Shown: one piece after another, positions 24,920 through 34,375 of the stretch
Layout: each line of letters opens with the position of its first letter
Numbering within the stretch: the first letter of the stretch is position 1
From: JAPPLB01 sp965206655
GTDB taxonomy: Bacteria; Acidobacteriota; Terriglobia; Bryobacterales; UBA6623
NCBI GenBank assembly: GCA_965206655.1
Contig: CBDBKC010000030.1
Location: 1-64,000 of the forward strand
Direction: 5' to 3'
Length of the DNA: 64,000 nt
Notes under the pieces: generated by a model
What the model was told of the DNA's origin: nothing
Databases searched by the model: none
What the model saw: only the letters and a program-made list of their open reading frames with translations
Translations under genes and position numbers: made by a program

Positions 24920-25186
24920 CTAGTCCCGATTCACGAAGCGGCCGGGGATCCCTTGATCCACCAACATCACTGGAATGCTGTCGTCAATGCGATAGACGGT
25001 GGCGCCATCATCGGTAATCAGCCCCTCCTGGAGGGGAGTTTCCACAAGGCTACCGTCCTGGTAGGTGACGCCGCCTTGGGCGATACGGTCGTTTAAGCTC
25101 GCCAGTTGGTCCGCGGGCAGCATCTGCACCGGCACTTTCGTGCGAGGGCAGCACAGAATTTCTAGTAGGTCCTCGCTGATGGGCAT
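24920..25186 (-). CDS. Trm112-like (UPF0434) small protein
   Basis: This is an 88-residue protein starting MPISEDLLEILCCPRTK, the YcaR/UPF0434 Trm112p-like fold. Members are small zinc-ribbon-related proteins; several act as partners of methyltransferases. The CCPRTK pair is present but only one Cys-Cys cluster is visible, so a full zinc site is not assured. ATG 25184-25186 is preceded on the minus strand by GGAGAGGTG, a good ribosome-binding site, so the in-frame upstream codon at 25213 is not needed. It is convergent with the kinase gene, 16 bp away. Confidence 0.85.
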   Translation of the reverse strand: MPISEDLLEILCCPRTKVPVQMLPADQLASLNDRIAQGGVTYQDGSLVETPLQEGLITDDGATVYRIDDSIPVMLVDQGIPGRFVNRD

Positions 25187-25465
25187 AGCACCTCTCCGTC
25201 TTGAAGCAATCATCCATTATAGGTGAGCCTGCTTGTCTCGCCGTGTAGTGAGGCAAGCGGGTCGAGAGTCAGTTTGGCTGTCCAGGGTTGATAGATGCCG
25301 AGAAACCGTTTCCGATGGGGCGATGCTGGCGAATGAGAGTTCCTAGGCGGCTGCCAATCGGGCGTAAATCGAGTCCGGTCAGAGGGCTACCGGGACCCTG
25401 GACCGAGAGCGAGTGACATCGGTTATTCGCGACAGCTACCCGTGAAGAGGTAGAATCGGACCGGC

Positions 25466-25610
25466 ATGGGTGTCGTTTACAAGGCCGAGGATACGTCGTT
25501 GGATCGTCCGTGTTGGCCTGAAGTTCCTGGCTGCGGCCGCACTGAGCCGCCCCACCATCTACCACGTATACGAAATCGATGAAGTCGAGGGCAACGGGGA
25601 GCCCCGCTGA
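25466..25610 (+). pseudogene. serine/threonine kinase remnant
   Basis: ATG 25466 gives MGVVYKAEDTSLDRP, the glycine-loop end of a Pkn-type kinase N-lobe. After a frame change the sequence reads VGLKFLAAAALSRPTIYHVY and EIDEVEG, ending at TGA 25608-25610. These are the VALKFL strand (catalytic Lys) and the alpha-C/strand-4 region, with about 20-25 residues between them deleted. The rest of the kinase is missing. The stop overlaps the ATG of the following WG-repeat gene. Too short to be functional; family identity is inferred from the motif order. Confidence 0.6.
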
Positions 25611-26748
25611 TGAACAATTTCACATCTATCTTCACCTGTTTGCTCACCACAACCATCATCTGCCTATTCGGTAACGAGGCCATGGCCGCCGGCAAGACAT
25701 GCCGGGATGAATCCTGCTTTGCCGGCCAGGTCACTGATTGCAATGCGGGTTCGAACTACACCTCGCCGGTAGTCGTCGAGGCCCAGGTTCGCTATTCCAT
25801 CCTCGGGCCTCATGATCGCGGATGTGAAATCGACATGGTCTATACGCGGCACCCCAACCCGGAGTGGGTCCACAAGCCATTGCTGTTCATCATCGATCCG
25901 GGCGGCGACATCGACACCCAGATCAAATCGGCGGTAACCGGGTGTCTCGAAGGTAAAGGCGCGCAGTGGCTTTGTGCCGGCCCCCTGCACGACATGACCG
26001 GTGGTGTTGAAAAAACTACGGAGACGGTCGTGGCGGCAATCTCGCCCTGCGGCGTGGACATTTCCGACGACGGTCCATCCTTGTACCCAATGCCTCGAAA
26101 CGGCCAGTGGGGCTACGTCACGCGCGACGGCGGGTGGGCCATCGAACCGCACTGGGCGTATGCGGAGCCGTTCAGTGAAGGGCGTGCCATAGTCGATGAC
26201 GGCGGCATGTGGGGAGTGATCAACCGGGAAGGCAATTATGTGCTTGAGCCGGTGGTTCGCTCCAGCAGCTGTGAAACGTCGGCCGGAAACCGAAATGTGT
26301 GCCAGTCCCCACTCCAGCCGTTCTCGCAAGGCTGTTCGACGGCCGATACCCAACAGGACGGTAGCCCACATCCATTCTTCGTCGACCGTAACGGCCAGTT
26401 CTGGCTCCACAACCAGCTACCAAAAGATCTCAGTGGTTTGGACATTTGGAAATTCGGCCGTTTTTCCGGTGGGCGGGCATGGTTCCTTGCCATGGGTGAA
26501 GGGCTCAAGAAATCTTATGGCTGGATTGACAGTGAGGGAAAAGTAATTCTGAACAACGAATTCTCCGGTGCGGGGGAATTTGTTAGTGGACGGGCACCGG
26601 CAGCCAGCGGCGGCAAATACTCCTGGGCCTACATCGACACGGACGGCAACCCCGTGCTGCCGAGCAAGTGGAAATTTAACGGTGCGCGGCCGTTTTCTGA
26701 GGGCCTCGCAGCCGCGGAGGTCAAAGCTTACCGGTGGATGTATTTCAG
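25610..26748 (+). pseudogene. WG-repeat protein, 5' fragment interrupted by IS1380
   Basis: This is the N-terminal ~380 residues of an exported WG-repeat protein. It has a signal peptide (CLLTTTIICLFGNEAMA) and then several WG/W-x-I repeats, for example GQWGYVTRDGGWAIEP, GMWGVINREGNYVLEP, SYGWIDSEGKVIL and SWAYIDTDGNPVL. The reading frame is broken after ...WMYF(S) by the IS1380 insertion. The frame then runs on into IS sequence and stops at 26863, adding about 38 IS-derived residues. The remainder of the gene continues at 28415. Before insertion it would have been one gene of about 519 residues. Confidence 0.85.
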
Positions 26749-28414
26749 CCCGGATTCCCACTTTAGTTTCGATTCTGCTAACCATCGGGTGGCCTCGGAC
26801 GCCTTTATTTATGCGGGTTGGAAAGCACTCAAGGCGCTGAGGAGATCAACACCCAATGGGTGAAAAAGAAAACAAACCGTTCCAGCTAAGCTTCAACGGC
26901 TTATTGAAAGTCGATTTCCAAGGATCGCGTGTCACTTCCGACGGCGGGCTGATCCTGGTCCGCGAGCTGGACGAGCGACTCGGACTCGGGAAGCTGATCG
27001 ACGAACACCTCAGTGACCCACGGCAAGGCTTGAACAAGAAGTTCCCGCTGGCCGATCTGCTGCGGCAGTCAGTCTACTCTCGGCTGGCAGGCTACGAGGA
27101 CCTCAATGACGCCGTCCGAGTGTCGGCTGACCCGACGTTTCGCTTGATCGGCTCGAAGAGGAACTGGGATCGCGGCGGGGCACTGACCTCGCGACTGCAG
27201 AGCTTCGAGACGGAGATGCTGGCGAGCGAGGAGAACTTGCTGGGGCTGATGGCTGTGAACCGCGAGCTGGTGGCGCAAGCCGAGACGCAAGACGACTCCG
27301 AGCGCGTCGTGCTCGACATGGATTCGACCGAAAGCCCTGTCCACGGCCAGCAAGAGGGCAGCGCCTACAACGGCCATTTCGAGTCGGTCTGCTACCACCC
27401 GCTGTTGTTGTTCAACCAGCATGGGGATTGCCTGGCGGCGAAGCTGCGTCCAGGCAACGTGCACAGCGCTGAGGACTGGAAGGAGTTGCTGCTGCCCGAG
27501 ATCAAGCGCCAACAGGCTGTGGGCAAACAGGTCACCTTCCGGGGCGATGCGGCCTTTGCCAAGCCGGAGATTTATGAGTTTTCGGAGGAACGCGGAGTGC
27601 AGTACGCCATTCGCATTCCGGCCAACAAGAGCTTGGAATTGGCGATCGAAGACATCTTGTTTCGCCCGCCGGGCAGGCCGGGTCGCAAGCCCTTGGTGCG
27701 CTACAAGAGCTTCCGCTATCAGGCGGAGAGTTGGTCCAAGCCGCGACGCATCGTGGCCAAGGTCGAGCATCATCTCGGTGAGCTGTTCCCGCAGGTCGGA
27801 TTTATCGTGACCAACATGAGCTTGCCAAGCCGGTCGGTGGTGCGCTTCTACAACAAGCGCGGCACGGCCGAGCAATGGATTAAAGAAGGCAAACAGGCCA
27901 CGCACTGGACGCGGCTTTCGTGCCATCGCTTTCGGGCCAACGAAGTGCGACTGCAACTCAGCGTGCTGGCCTACAACCTGGGCAACTTGTGGCGGCGGCT
28001 CGGACTGCCGAACAGGATCAAGAGTTGGTCGCTCACGAGCTTGCAGCAGCGGCTGATGAAGACCGGCGGCCGGCTGGTCAAGCACGCGCGCTACTACTGG
28101 TTGCTGCTGGCCGAGGGGCATCTGAACCGGCGGCTGTTCGGTGACATGCTGCACAGGATCTGGGCGCTGCCGCTGCCGAGCGGGTAGCGTTACCTGGACG
28201 AGGATCAACAGTTTTTAGCTCCGAAAAGGCTTCGCAGGGAGCAGTGTCGGCCGGTGTGCCGTTCAGCCCGCTCCATCAACGTCTGTGAGCGGACGGACGG
28301 GCTTTGGGGCCTGCCGCCGGAGGTGATGTGCAGGGTTCAGCGCGGAAAGACGTGGTCTTCGGGGCAGCGCGGGTGTATACTTTCACCGTGCCAGGGCCAA
28401 AATGGAAATCCTGG
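26749..28414 (+). mobile_element. IS1380-family insertion sequence, copy A
   Basis: The element is 1666 bp and starts cccggattcccacttt and ends with the imperfect inverted repeat ...aaaatggaaatcctgg. It is bounded by the 5-bp target duplication ttcag (26744-26748 and 28415-28419). Removing the element plus one duplication rejoins the WG-repeat reading frame as MYFSKEG. It carries a single transposase gene. Confidence 0.93.
26856..28187 (+). CDS. IS1380-family transposase (copy A)
   Basis: This is a 443-residue DDE transposase of the IS1380 family. It begins MGEKENKPFQLSFNG, has DGGLILVRELDERLGL typical of the N-terminal region, VLDMDSTESPVHGQQEGS with the first catalytic Asp, FRGDAAFAKPEIYEF with the second, and YNKRGTAEQWIKEGK with the Glu-containing region. 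It is full length and intact. It differs from copies B and C at one codon (CAG here; TGG and CGG there) in the segment LFPxVGF. Confidence 0.94.
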   Translation: MGEKENKPFQLSFNGLLKVDFQGSRVTSDGGLILVRELDERLGLGKLIDEHLSDPRQGLNKKFPLADLLRQSVYSRLAGYEDLNDAVRVSADPTFRLIGSKRNWDRGGALTSRLQSFETEMLASEENLLGLMAVNRELVAQAETQDDSERVVLDMDSTESPVHGQQEGSAYNGHFESVCYHPLLLFNQHGDCLAAKLRPGNVHSAEDWKELLLPEIKRQQAVGKQVTFRGDAAFAKPEIYEFSEERGVQYAIRIPANKSLELAIEDILFRPPGRPGRKPLVRYKSFRYQAESWSKPRRIVAKVEHHLGELFPQVGFIVTNMSLPSRSVVRFYNKRGTAEQWIKEGKQATHWTRLSCHRFRANEVRLQLSVLAYNLGNLWRRLGLPNRIKSWSLTSLQQRLMKTGGRLVKHARYYWLLLAEGHLNRRLFGDMLHRIWALPLPSG

Positions 28415-28834
28415 TTCAGTAAAGAAGGCGCCATCGCCATCGACCACGTGAGCTTGCGCGTCCCGCGCGAAGTGATCGGCGAAATGCTGAGCGAAGCAGA
28501 CATCCAGGCGGCGGGCGATTTCCACGACGGCCTTGCAGCAATACTCCCGGCGAAGATGTTCGATGCTCAGGAGTTGATCTACATCCACCCTGATGGCACT
28601 GAGGCCTTTGCGCCCGGTAGCGACCAGGGGCTTGAAGTCTGCAACGCCTCGCGCCTGCCGGAATTTCGCAACGGGCTGGTGCAATTGCTGGTTGCCGACG
28701 AGGGCGCGGAATGCGCGGGTGCCCGCGCGGGACAGGCGCTTCTCGAAGGGGCCGACGCACACTACGTCTACCTAGATACCTCCGGGAATATTGTGCTGCA
28801 GGAGACCGCAAGTTCTACGATCGCTCCCCAATGA
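28415..28834 (+). pseudogene. WG-repeat protein, 3' fragment
   Basis: The frame after the IS reads (F)SKEGAIAIDHVSLRVPREV and continues to TGA at 28832-28834, including DAHYVYLDTSGNIVLQE, another WG-like repeat. It begins with the second copy of the ttcag duplication. The in-frame extension upstream into the IS end (from 28304) is not a natural start. It completes the exported WG-repeat protein that starts at 25610. Alone it lacks a signal peptide and ribosome-binding site, so it is unlikely to make a useful product. Confidence 0.83.
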
Positions 28835-29078
28835 GCTGAAGAGGGTGTCGATTGTCGGGGCCACGGTCATTACCGTGTGTAAAACAGGCTCGAATACTGC
28901 TCCTGACGGCTCGCTGATAGTCGCTTCATTCCATCTCGACCACTACTATCGGGCCGCCGATTCGCTCCGAGTACACAAGCGGACCCGACATGTCGAGGGG
29001 CTACGTTTCGGGGGGCATTGACGCCACTAGCTAACGACCGTACGTGACGAGACAGTCCTATCCGACTCCCACCGGCCG

Positions 29079-30086
29079 TCACTGCTTCACCAGTTCCACG
29101 CGCCGATTCTTGGTTCGGCCTTCCGGCGTGTCATTTGAAGCCACAGGAGATAGAGGTCCTACGCCGGCCGCCCTCAAGCGGCTACTATCGATTCCGTATC
29201 GGCTTGCCAGAGACGTCGCGACGGCCGCCGCCCGGCGTCTCGACAGGTCCATGTTATGTTCGTAGTCACCTTGGCTGTCGGTGTGTCCTACCACCTGCAG
29301 TTTTAGCGACGGTCGACTCTGGAGGAGCTTGGACATTTCCTCTAAGGTGGCTGAAGACTCCGGCTTGATGTCGGCACTTTCGGTGTCGAAGTAGACACCG
29401 TAGAGCGCAATGTGGCCGGTGGCGTCGATGCCTTTCGCCATGGCTGCGGCTTTCACGGTAACCATTCCGGTCTCCATGGCCTGGGACTCGACGACTTCCA
29501 GGAGCGTCACCGGACGCTTGCTCAACTTGCCGAATCCGGCATCGAAGGCGACGAGCACGGAAACATGGACTGTCGCCCCGCCAACCGACCCTTTGGCCGC
29601 CACGTAGCGAAGATCCTGCGGTATGTCAAAAGCTGACCCACTCGTTTTTGTGTTGAGGAGTAGCTGTTCTCTCTCGTGGTAGAAGATCCAATGAAACAAG
29701 AAGCCACACTCCTTGTCGGCGCAGGTGAACAAGGTCTCAAAACCGGCCGATTCCAGCGCCGTCTGGTAGTTGCGGAGAATTTCTAGAGTGGATCGCCCCT
29801 CCGGCCCGCGGTAGAGGATTCGCGTGATCTTGCCCTCCAGGGTTTCTTTCTTCGAGGGAACCCGCCGACGTGCATCTTTAACCGCGGGTCCCAACGGCAG
29901 CGTGTACTCGTCAAAGTCTCGAACTTCGTAGCCGTCGATGAAGGAACCGGCGTAGCGTGTCACGAGCGGGTGGTCCGCACTACCGGGAGAATCCTGACCC
30001 TGCGCCCGGCCGTCTACCGCGACGCCAAGCAGGGAGATTAGGATACTGAGAACGAGGGGGTTTACGTATGCCAGCTTTGTCTTCAT
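29079..30086 (-). CDS. OmpA-family envelope protein with DUF4892-like N-terminus
   Basis: This is a 335-residue protein with a signal peptide (PLVLSILISLLGVAVDGRAQ). The middle region (FIDGYEVRDFDEYTLPLG...EGKITRILY...SALESAGFETLF) resembles the DUF4892 domain found before OmpA domains. The C-terminal OmpA peptidoglycan-binding domain is clear: GVYFDTESADIKPESSATLEEM, VVGHTDSQGDYEHNMDLSRRRA and NDTPEGRTKNRRVEL, with the Asp and Arg that bind diaminopimelate. ATG 30086 starts MKTKLAYVN; earlier in-frame codons lack a signal. It probably links the outer membrane to the cell wall. Confidence 0.88.
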   Translation of the reverse strand: MKTKLAYVNPLVLSILISLLGVAVDGRAQGQDSPGSADHPLVTRYAGSFIDGYEVRDFDEYTLPLGPAVKDARRRVPSKKETLEGKITRILYRGPEGRSTLEILRNYQTALESAGFETLFTCADKECGFLFHWIFYHEREQLLLNTKTSGSAFDIPQDLRYVAAKGSVGGATVHVSVLVAFDAGFGKLSKRPVTLLEVVESQAMETGMVTVKAAAMAKGIDATGHIALYGVYFDTESADIKPESSATLEEMSKLLQSRPSLKLQVVGHTDSQGDYEHNMDLSRRRAAAVATSLASRYGIDSSRLRAAGVGPLSPVASNDTPEGRTKNRRVELVKQ

Positions 30087-30395
30087 GTTGTCGTTGTAGG
30101 ATAGCCTATCCGTACGCTCATGCTGGGATCCTTTGCCGAACATCTGGCTGGCCAAGCCGCAAGCCGGGCGGTGACGATTTGAGTGTAGTCATCCAGAACA
30201 AATGCGGTCATACCCCAGGAGAATCCCATTGATGAAGTTGGCCTTCCGATAGCGTCCGTCAAGAGAATCGTAGTTGTCTGGCCTCCCCAGTGCGGTAAAC
30301 TGGAGCAACAAGAAAGAGGCAGTTCACTTTGCCTTAGCCATGGAACCGAGCTTCGTGCTGCGATCGAACTGCCGATTTCGGAAACGAGATGAACC
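30087..30395. other. divergent intergenic region
   Basis: This is 309 bp between the OmpA-like gene (minus) and the TIGR03437 gene (plus). It must carry both promoters. No convincing -35/-10 pair, hairpin or small gene was recognised. Confidence 0.5.
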
Positions 30396-32202
30396 ATGGA
30401 ATCAGGGAGCGCTTTGGGAGATAGCAGCCGGCCCATCCGGCTACCCCTTCTGGCGGGGATCGTTTTCCTCCTGTTCAACCACATTGGCGTGATGCCATCG
30501 TACGCGGCCGGCACTCCTGTGATTGGCGCCGGGGGGATCGTAAACGCGGCAACCTTTCGCTCGGCCGTTCTGCCGGGCGGCGACATTGCGCAAGGATCGA
30601 TCTTTTCCATCTTCGGTGTGGATATCGGCCCCGCCGTCGGCGTTGGAGTCCTGGCATTCCCCTCGAGAACAATTTGGCGGGGGTCGAGATCACGGTGACC
30701 CAGGGCGGGGTGACGGTCAACGCGATTCCCGTGTTTGTTCTTTTTAAGCAGATCAACGCCATTATGCCGTCGAACGCCCCGTTGGGCTTGGTCGAGGTTC
30801 GAGTCATTTGCGACGGTCAGACGAGCGCGCCCGAAACGGTCCGAGTCGTTGCGACGAGTGTAGACATTTTCACGGCTACGGGAACAGGGTCGGGCCCCGG
30901 GAGCATCACAGATCTCAATTTCGCGCTCAATACCGCCGTCAACGCGGCCGCGCCGAACCAGGTCATGATCATCTGGGCAACCGGTCTCCACGGCATCACG
31001 GGCCCGGACAACATTGCCCCCGTGGACGCCGGTCCGCTCCAAGACTTCAAGGATGAAATCGATATCGAAGTTTTCGTCGGTGGCCGCCCCGTCGTCCGAA
31101 TCTTCTACGCCGGCCGTAGCGCCACAAACGCGGCGCTCGATCAAATCATCGTCGAACTGGCGCCGGATGTCGCACTTGGTTGTTTCGTGCCGGTCCTCGT
31201 CGTGGCGGAAGGATTGCTCAGCAATGGGGTGACGATGGCAACGAACGCGGACGGCGAGCCATGTTCCGATCCTGAAAACCCGTTGCTCACCGTCGCAACC
31301 GAAGGCGGGCGCTTTGGCACGATCGCGCTAACGCGGGCGGAAGTACTCGTGGACCTTGCTTCTCTCGGTTTGGCGCCCAGCTCTCCGGAGCCGGAAGAGA
31401 AGGGCTTTGGTACGAATATCGAGGTGACGCTTGACACAGCTATCGCCTCGTTCACCGAGCAACCTCCCCTCCCGATGGGGACCTTCAGCCCGTTTGTGAA
31501 TCTGCCGCCGATCGGGACCTGCGCGACATTCTCGACCGCCGGAGTGGACGTGGGCGGGCTCTGGACACGGACTTGGGCGATCTCGGCGGGCGCACGCTGG
31601 ATGCGGGCCCCTCATTCGATATCACTCGACTGTCCGACAACGCCACGAGGACAGTCGAACTTGGTGAGTCCGCTACTCTGCCGATTCTTGGCGAGGATCC
31701 GCCCTTGCTGTCCGAGCTACTTGGTGTAACGGCCCCGCCGCTTTTCCTCAACCCCACAACCTTTCGGTTGGTAGCAGCAGGCGGTACGGAGGTAGGACCC
31801 TGGAGCGTGGATGTCACCTTGCCGCCGGAAATCATCTGGTCGAATCAGGCGTCGTTCCAAACGATTGACCGCGGCTTCGACCAAACCTTCACCTGGGCTG
31901 GCGGGAACAGTACGCAGTTCATCCAAATTGTCGCCGTCAATGTCAGTGTCGTTGAGGAGATAGCCGCGGGGTTCGCGTGCTTGGCGCATCAAACGGACGG
32001 TTCGTTGACCGTGCCTTCCACGTTTCTGAGCGGAATTCCGGCCAGCACGCCGCTGGGGCCGGAGGGCGACCTAACGTCACTAGGAATTGTGCTCTTCGGC
32101 GCGACACAATACGCGGACCTCCCGCAAATCAATGCTGATGGACTGGATTCCGGCCAGGTCGTCAACATCTGGACCAGCCTGGTGACAGCGGCCTTCCTGT
32201 AG
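30396..32202 (+). pseudogene. TIGR03437-domain exported protein with two frameshifts
   Basis: The N-terminus has a hydrophobic signal region (LPLLAGIVFLLFNHIGVMPSYA) and then GGIVNAATFRSAVLPGGDIAQGSIFSIFG, the hallmark of the TIGR03437 domain of Solibacter-type acidobacteria. Near 30660 the frame is lost. Adding one C in ttcccctcgag gives FPLENNLAGVEITV and restores the domain, which continues VFVLFKQINAIMPSNAPLG. Near 31563 a second one-base loss moves the frame again, with the remainder DTDLGDLGGRTLDAGPSFDI running to the TAG at 32200-32202. Translated across both shifts the protein is about 600 residues. It may be a pseudogene, or two consensus errors in an intact gene. Confidence 0.75.
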
Positions 32203-32262
32203 AGGCCGGCCTTGCCACCCGATGGGAACGAATGAAGGCATAGCTAGGAACAGGCTCTCGTT

Positions 32263-33357
32263 GTGAGAACGACGTCGATCATATTGCTTCTCGGATTGCT
32301 GCTTACGGGCGGCGTCACTTACTATGGCGGCCGCTTTATCCGACTGGCGCCCGCTTTGGAAGAAGAGGGAGGGTTACGGCTTACGGGCGTCATTGTCGCG
32401 AAGGACGTGATCGTGGCCGCTCAGGTCACGGGACGGATTCGCGAACTAACGGTCGACGAGGGATCTTGGGTAACGGCGGGGCAAGCGATTTGCGACCTGG
32501 AGCCACGAGAAATCGAGGCCGAGATCCGTTCGCACCGCGCCCGCGTCGATCAGCTCACCAGCAGGGTTTCCCAATCGGAGGAAGTTCTCAGCTTGGAGCG
32601 CGACCGCACGCGGACGCAGTTGGCGAAGGCCGAGGCCGAGTTGCAGGTAGCGGTCGCCGAGAAAGAGCGCGGACTTTCCGAGCAGCGCCAGATCGAAGCC
32701 GATCTTGCCAGACTCGCGGAAATGCTCGAAGAGGGCATCATCTCGCGCCAGGAATGGGAGCGCGCGCAGACAAGAAAGGACGTGTCTCTTGCCCGGATTC
32801 GCTCGCTTGAAGACCGCATCCGGGCAGCCGAGGCCGAGCTTGAGATGGCTCGGGCCAATGCCGGCCAAGTGCGTGTTGCGTCAATGGACGTCGAGCAGAC
32901 ACGCGCCCAACTCGAACAGGAAACAGCCGTCGTCACCGGTCTCGAAGCGCGCCTCAGTTACACGAAGATCCTCGCCCCTATCAACGGCATGGTGTCGGTT
33001 CGAGTGGCGTCGGCCGGCGAAGTCACTCGCGCCGGTGACCCTATCGTCACCATCGTCGACCTTGACGAAGTCTGGGTGCGTACCGACCTGGAAGAAAGTT
33101 ACATCAACCGGGTTCGCATCGGGCAGACGTTCAACGTGCGCCTCGCGACCGGAGAAGAGATCCCGGGCACGGTGACATTCATTTCTCCCGAAGCGGAGTT
33201 CGCGACACAACGCGATGTGAATCGCGTCAAACGAGATGTGCGAACGTTCGCCATCAAAGTGCGTGTGCAGAACCAGTCGCGGAACGTCCACCCGGGCATG
33301 ACGGCCTACGTTCTGATTCCCCCGGATGAGTCGCAGGCGGGCCGGGACCGGCCTTAG
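32263..33357 (+). CDS. HlyD-family membrane fusion protein
   Basis: This is a 364-residue periplasmic adaptor subunit. It has an N-terminal membrane anchor (SIILLLGLLLTGGVTYYGG), a first lipoyl half (GVIVAKDVIVAAQVTGRI...VDEGSWVTAGQAIC), a long coiled coil (residues ~85-215, heptads rich in Glu, Arg and Leu), a second lipoyl half (LSYTKILAPINGMVSVRV) and a beta-barrel end. The start is GTG 32263. It is followed 45 bp later by an ABC ATPase and then a permease, so the three form an exporter of the YhiI/RbbA/YhhJ type. The exported compound is unknown. Confidence 0.9.
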   Translation: MRTTSIILLLGLLLTGGVTYYGGRFIRLAPALEEEGGLRLTGVIVAKDVIVAAQVTGRIRELTVDEGSWVTAGQAICDLEPREIEAEIRSHRARVDQLTSRVSQSEEVLSLERDRTRTQLAKAEAELQVAVAEKERGLSEQRQIEADLARLAEMLEEGIISRQEWERAQTRKDVSLARIRSLEDRIRAAEAELEMARANAGQVRVASMDVEQTRAQLEQETAVVTGLEARLSYTKILAPINGMVSVRVASAGEVTRAGDPIVTIVDLDEVWVRTDLEESYINRVRIGQTFNVRLATGEEIPGTVTFISPEAEFATQRDVNRVKRDVRTFAIKVRVQNQSRNVHPGMTAYVLIPPDESQAGRDRP

Positions 33358-33401
33358 GGCGCATCGCGTGGCGTGGTTCGCGCCGCTTGCACCTCAAAAG
33401 C

Positions 33402-34355
33402 ATGGCAGTCATCGAGTCAGATCGGCTGACGAAGCGTTTCGGCAACCTCGCCGCCGTCAATGAAGCCACGTTCGAGGTCGAAGCAGGGACGATCTTCGGC
33501 TTGCTGGGACCGAACGGCGCCGGCAAGTCGACTTTGATCCGAATGCTCACCACACTGCTTCTACCAAGCTCGGGGACGGGCCGCGTCAGTGGATTCGACG
33601 TCGTGCGGGAATCGGACGCCGTACGCCGCTCAATCGGAGTCATCCCCCAAGCGCGAACGTCCGACCCCGACCTTACGGCGGCCGAGAACGTCTACTTCTA
33701 CGCGGGCTTGTTCTCCTTCCCTCTCGCCGGCCGCCGCCGGCGCGTCAAGGACCTGCTCGCCACGGTTGGTCTCGCTGAATGGGGTGACGAAATGGTGCGC
33801 ACCTTTTCAGGCGGCATGGTGCGTCGTTTGGAAATCGCGAGAAGCCTCCTTCATGAACCCAAAATCCTCTTCCTGGATGAGCCATCGGCCGGCCTCGATC
33901 CCGCTTCGAGAACGGCGATGTGGGACATGATGCGGCGGCTTCAATCCGAGATCGGACTCACGATCGTCCTCACCACCCACTATATGGAGGAAGCCGATCT
34001 CATCTGCGATCACATCGCGATGCTCCACCGCGGTCAAATCGTGAAAGTGGACACGCCGGCCAGACTCAAGGCCTCCGTGCCGACCTCTCATCCGGTCGAG
34101 GCCCGGTTTGACTCGCCGCCGGCCGGCTGGCGCGAGGCGATCTCGGCACTCAAGGGCGTATCAGCCGTAGAAATCTCCGGAGAACGATACTTGGTCGATG
34201 GTCCCGACGCCGCGGCGACTGCTGCGCTCCTGTTGGGGCTGGGGCGCGAGAGGAACGTGAGGGTAAGCAGCCTCGGCGTCGAGTGCACAACGCTGAACGA
34301 CGTCTATTTCCACTCCGCCGGACACGACTTGAGGCCCACACATAGCGATTCGTAA
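33402..34355 (+). CDS. ABC transporter ATP-binding protein (drug-export type)
   Basis: This is a 317-residue ATPase. Walker A is GPNGAGKST (residues 36-44), the Q-loop IPQARTSDPDLTAAENVYFYA, signature FSGGMVRRLEIARSL, Walker B ILFLDEPSAGLDP and switch His in TTHYMEEADL. This is the CcmA/DrrA subgroup. The C-terminal extension (from VEARFDSPPAGW) is typical of daunorubicin-resistance-type ATPases. ATG 33402 is preferred over the upstream in-frame TTG. It works with the HlyD protein before it and the permease 20 bp after it. Confidence 0.93.
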   Translation: MAVIESDRLTKRFGNLAAVNEATFEVEAGTIFGLLGPNGAGKSTLIRMLTTLLLPSSGTGRVSGFDVVRESDAVRRSIGVIPQARTSDPDLTAAENVYFYAGLFSFPLAGRRRRVKDLLATVGLAEWGDEMVRTFSGGMVRRLEIARSLLHEPKILFLDEPSAGLDPASRTAMWDMMRRLQSEIGLTIVLTTHYMEEADLICDHIAMLHRGQIVKVDTPARLKASVPTSHPVEARFDSPPAGWREAISALKGVSAVEISGERYLVDGPDAAATAALLLGLGRERNVRVSSLGVECTTLNDVYFHSAGHDLRPTHSDS

Positions 34356-34375
34356 GTCCCGCTCACTCAACGCTT

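Noticed and set aside
27069..28208. Long minus-strand frame of 379 codons inside IS1380 (also 39345-40484 and, on the other strand, 52897-54036)
   Set aside because: It is the antisense shadow of the transposase in a GC-rich sequence. It has no recognisable domain and repeats identically in every copy.
28835..29078. Possible short gene between the WG-repeat 3' fragment and the OmpA-like gene
   Set aside because: The open frames are short, lack a ribosome-binding site and do not resemble any family; treated as plain intergenic sequence.
30083..31144. 353-codon minus-strand frame opposite the TIGR03437 gene
   Set aside because: No domain recognised; the + strand carries the NAATF...SIFG domain in the same place.
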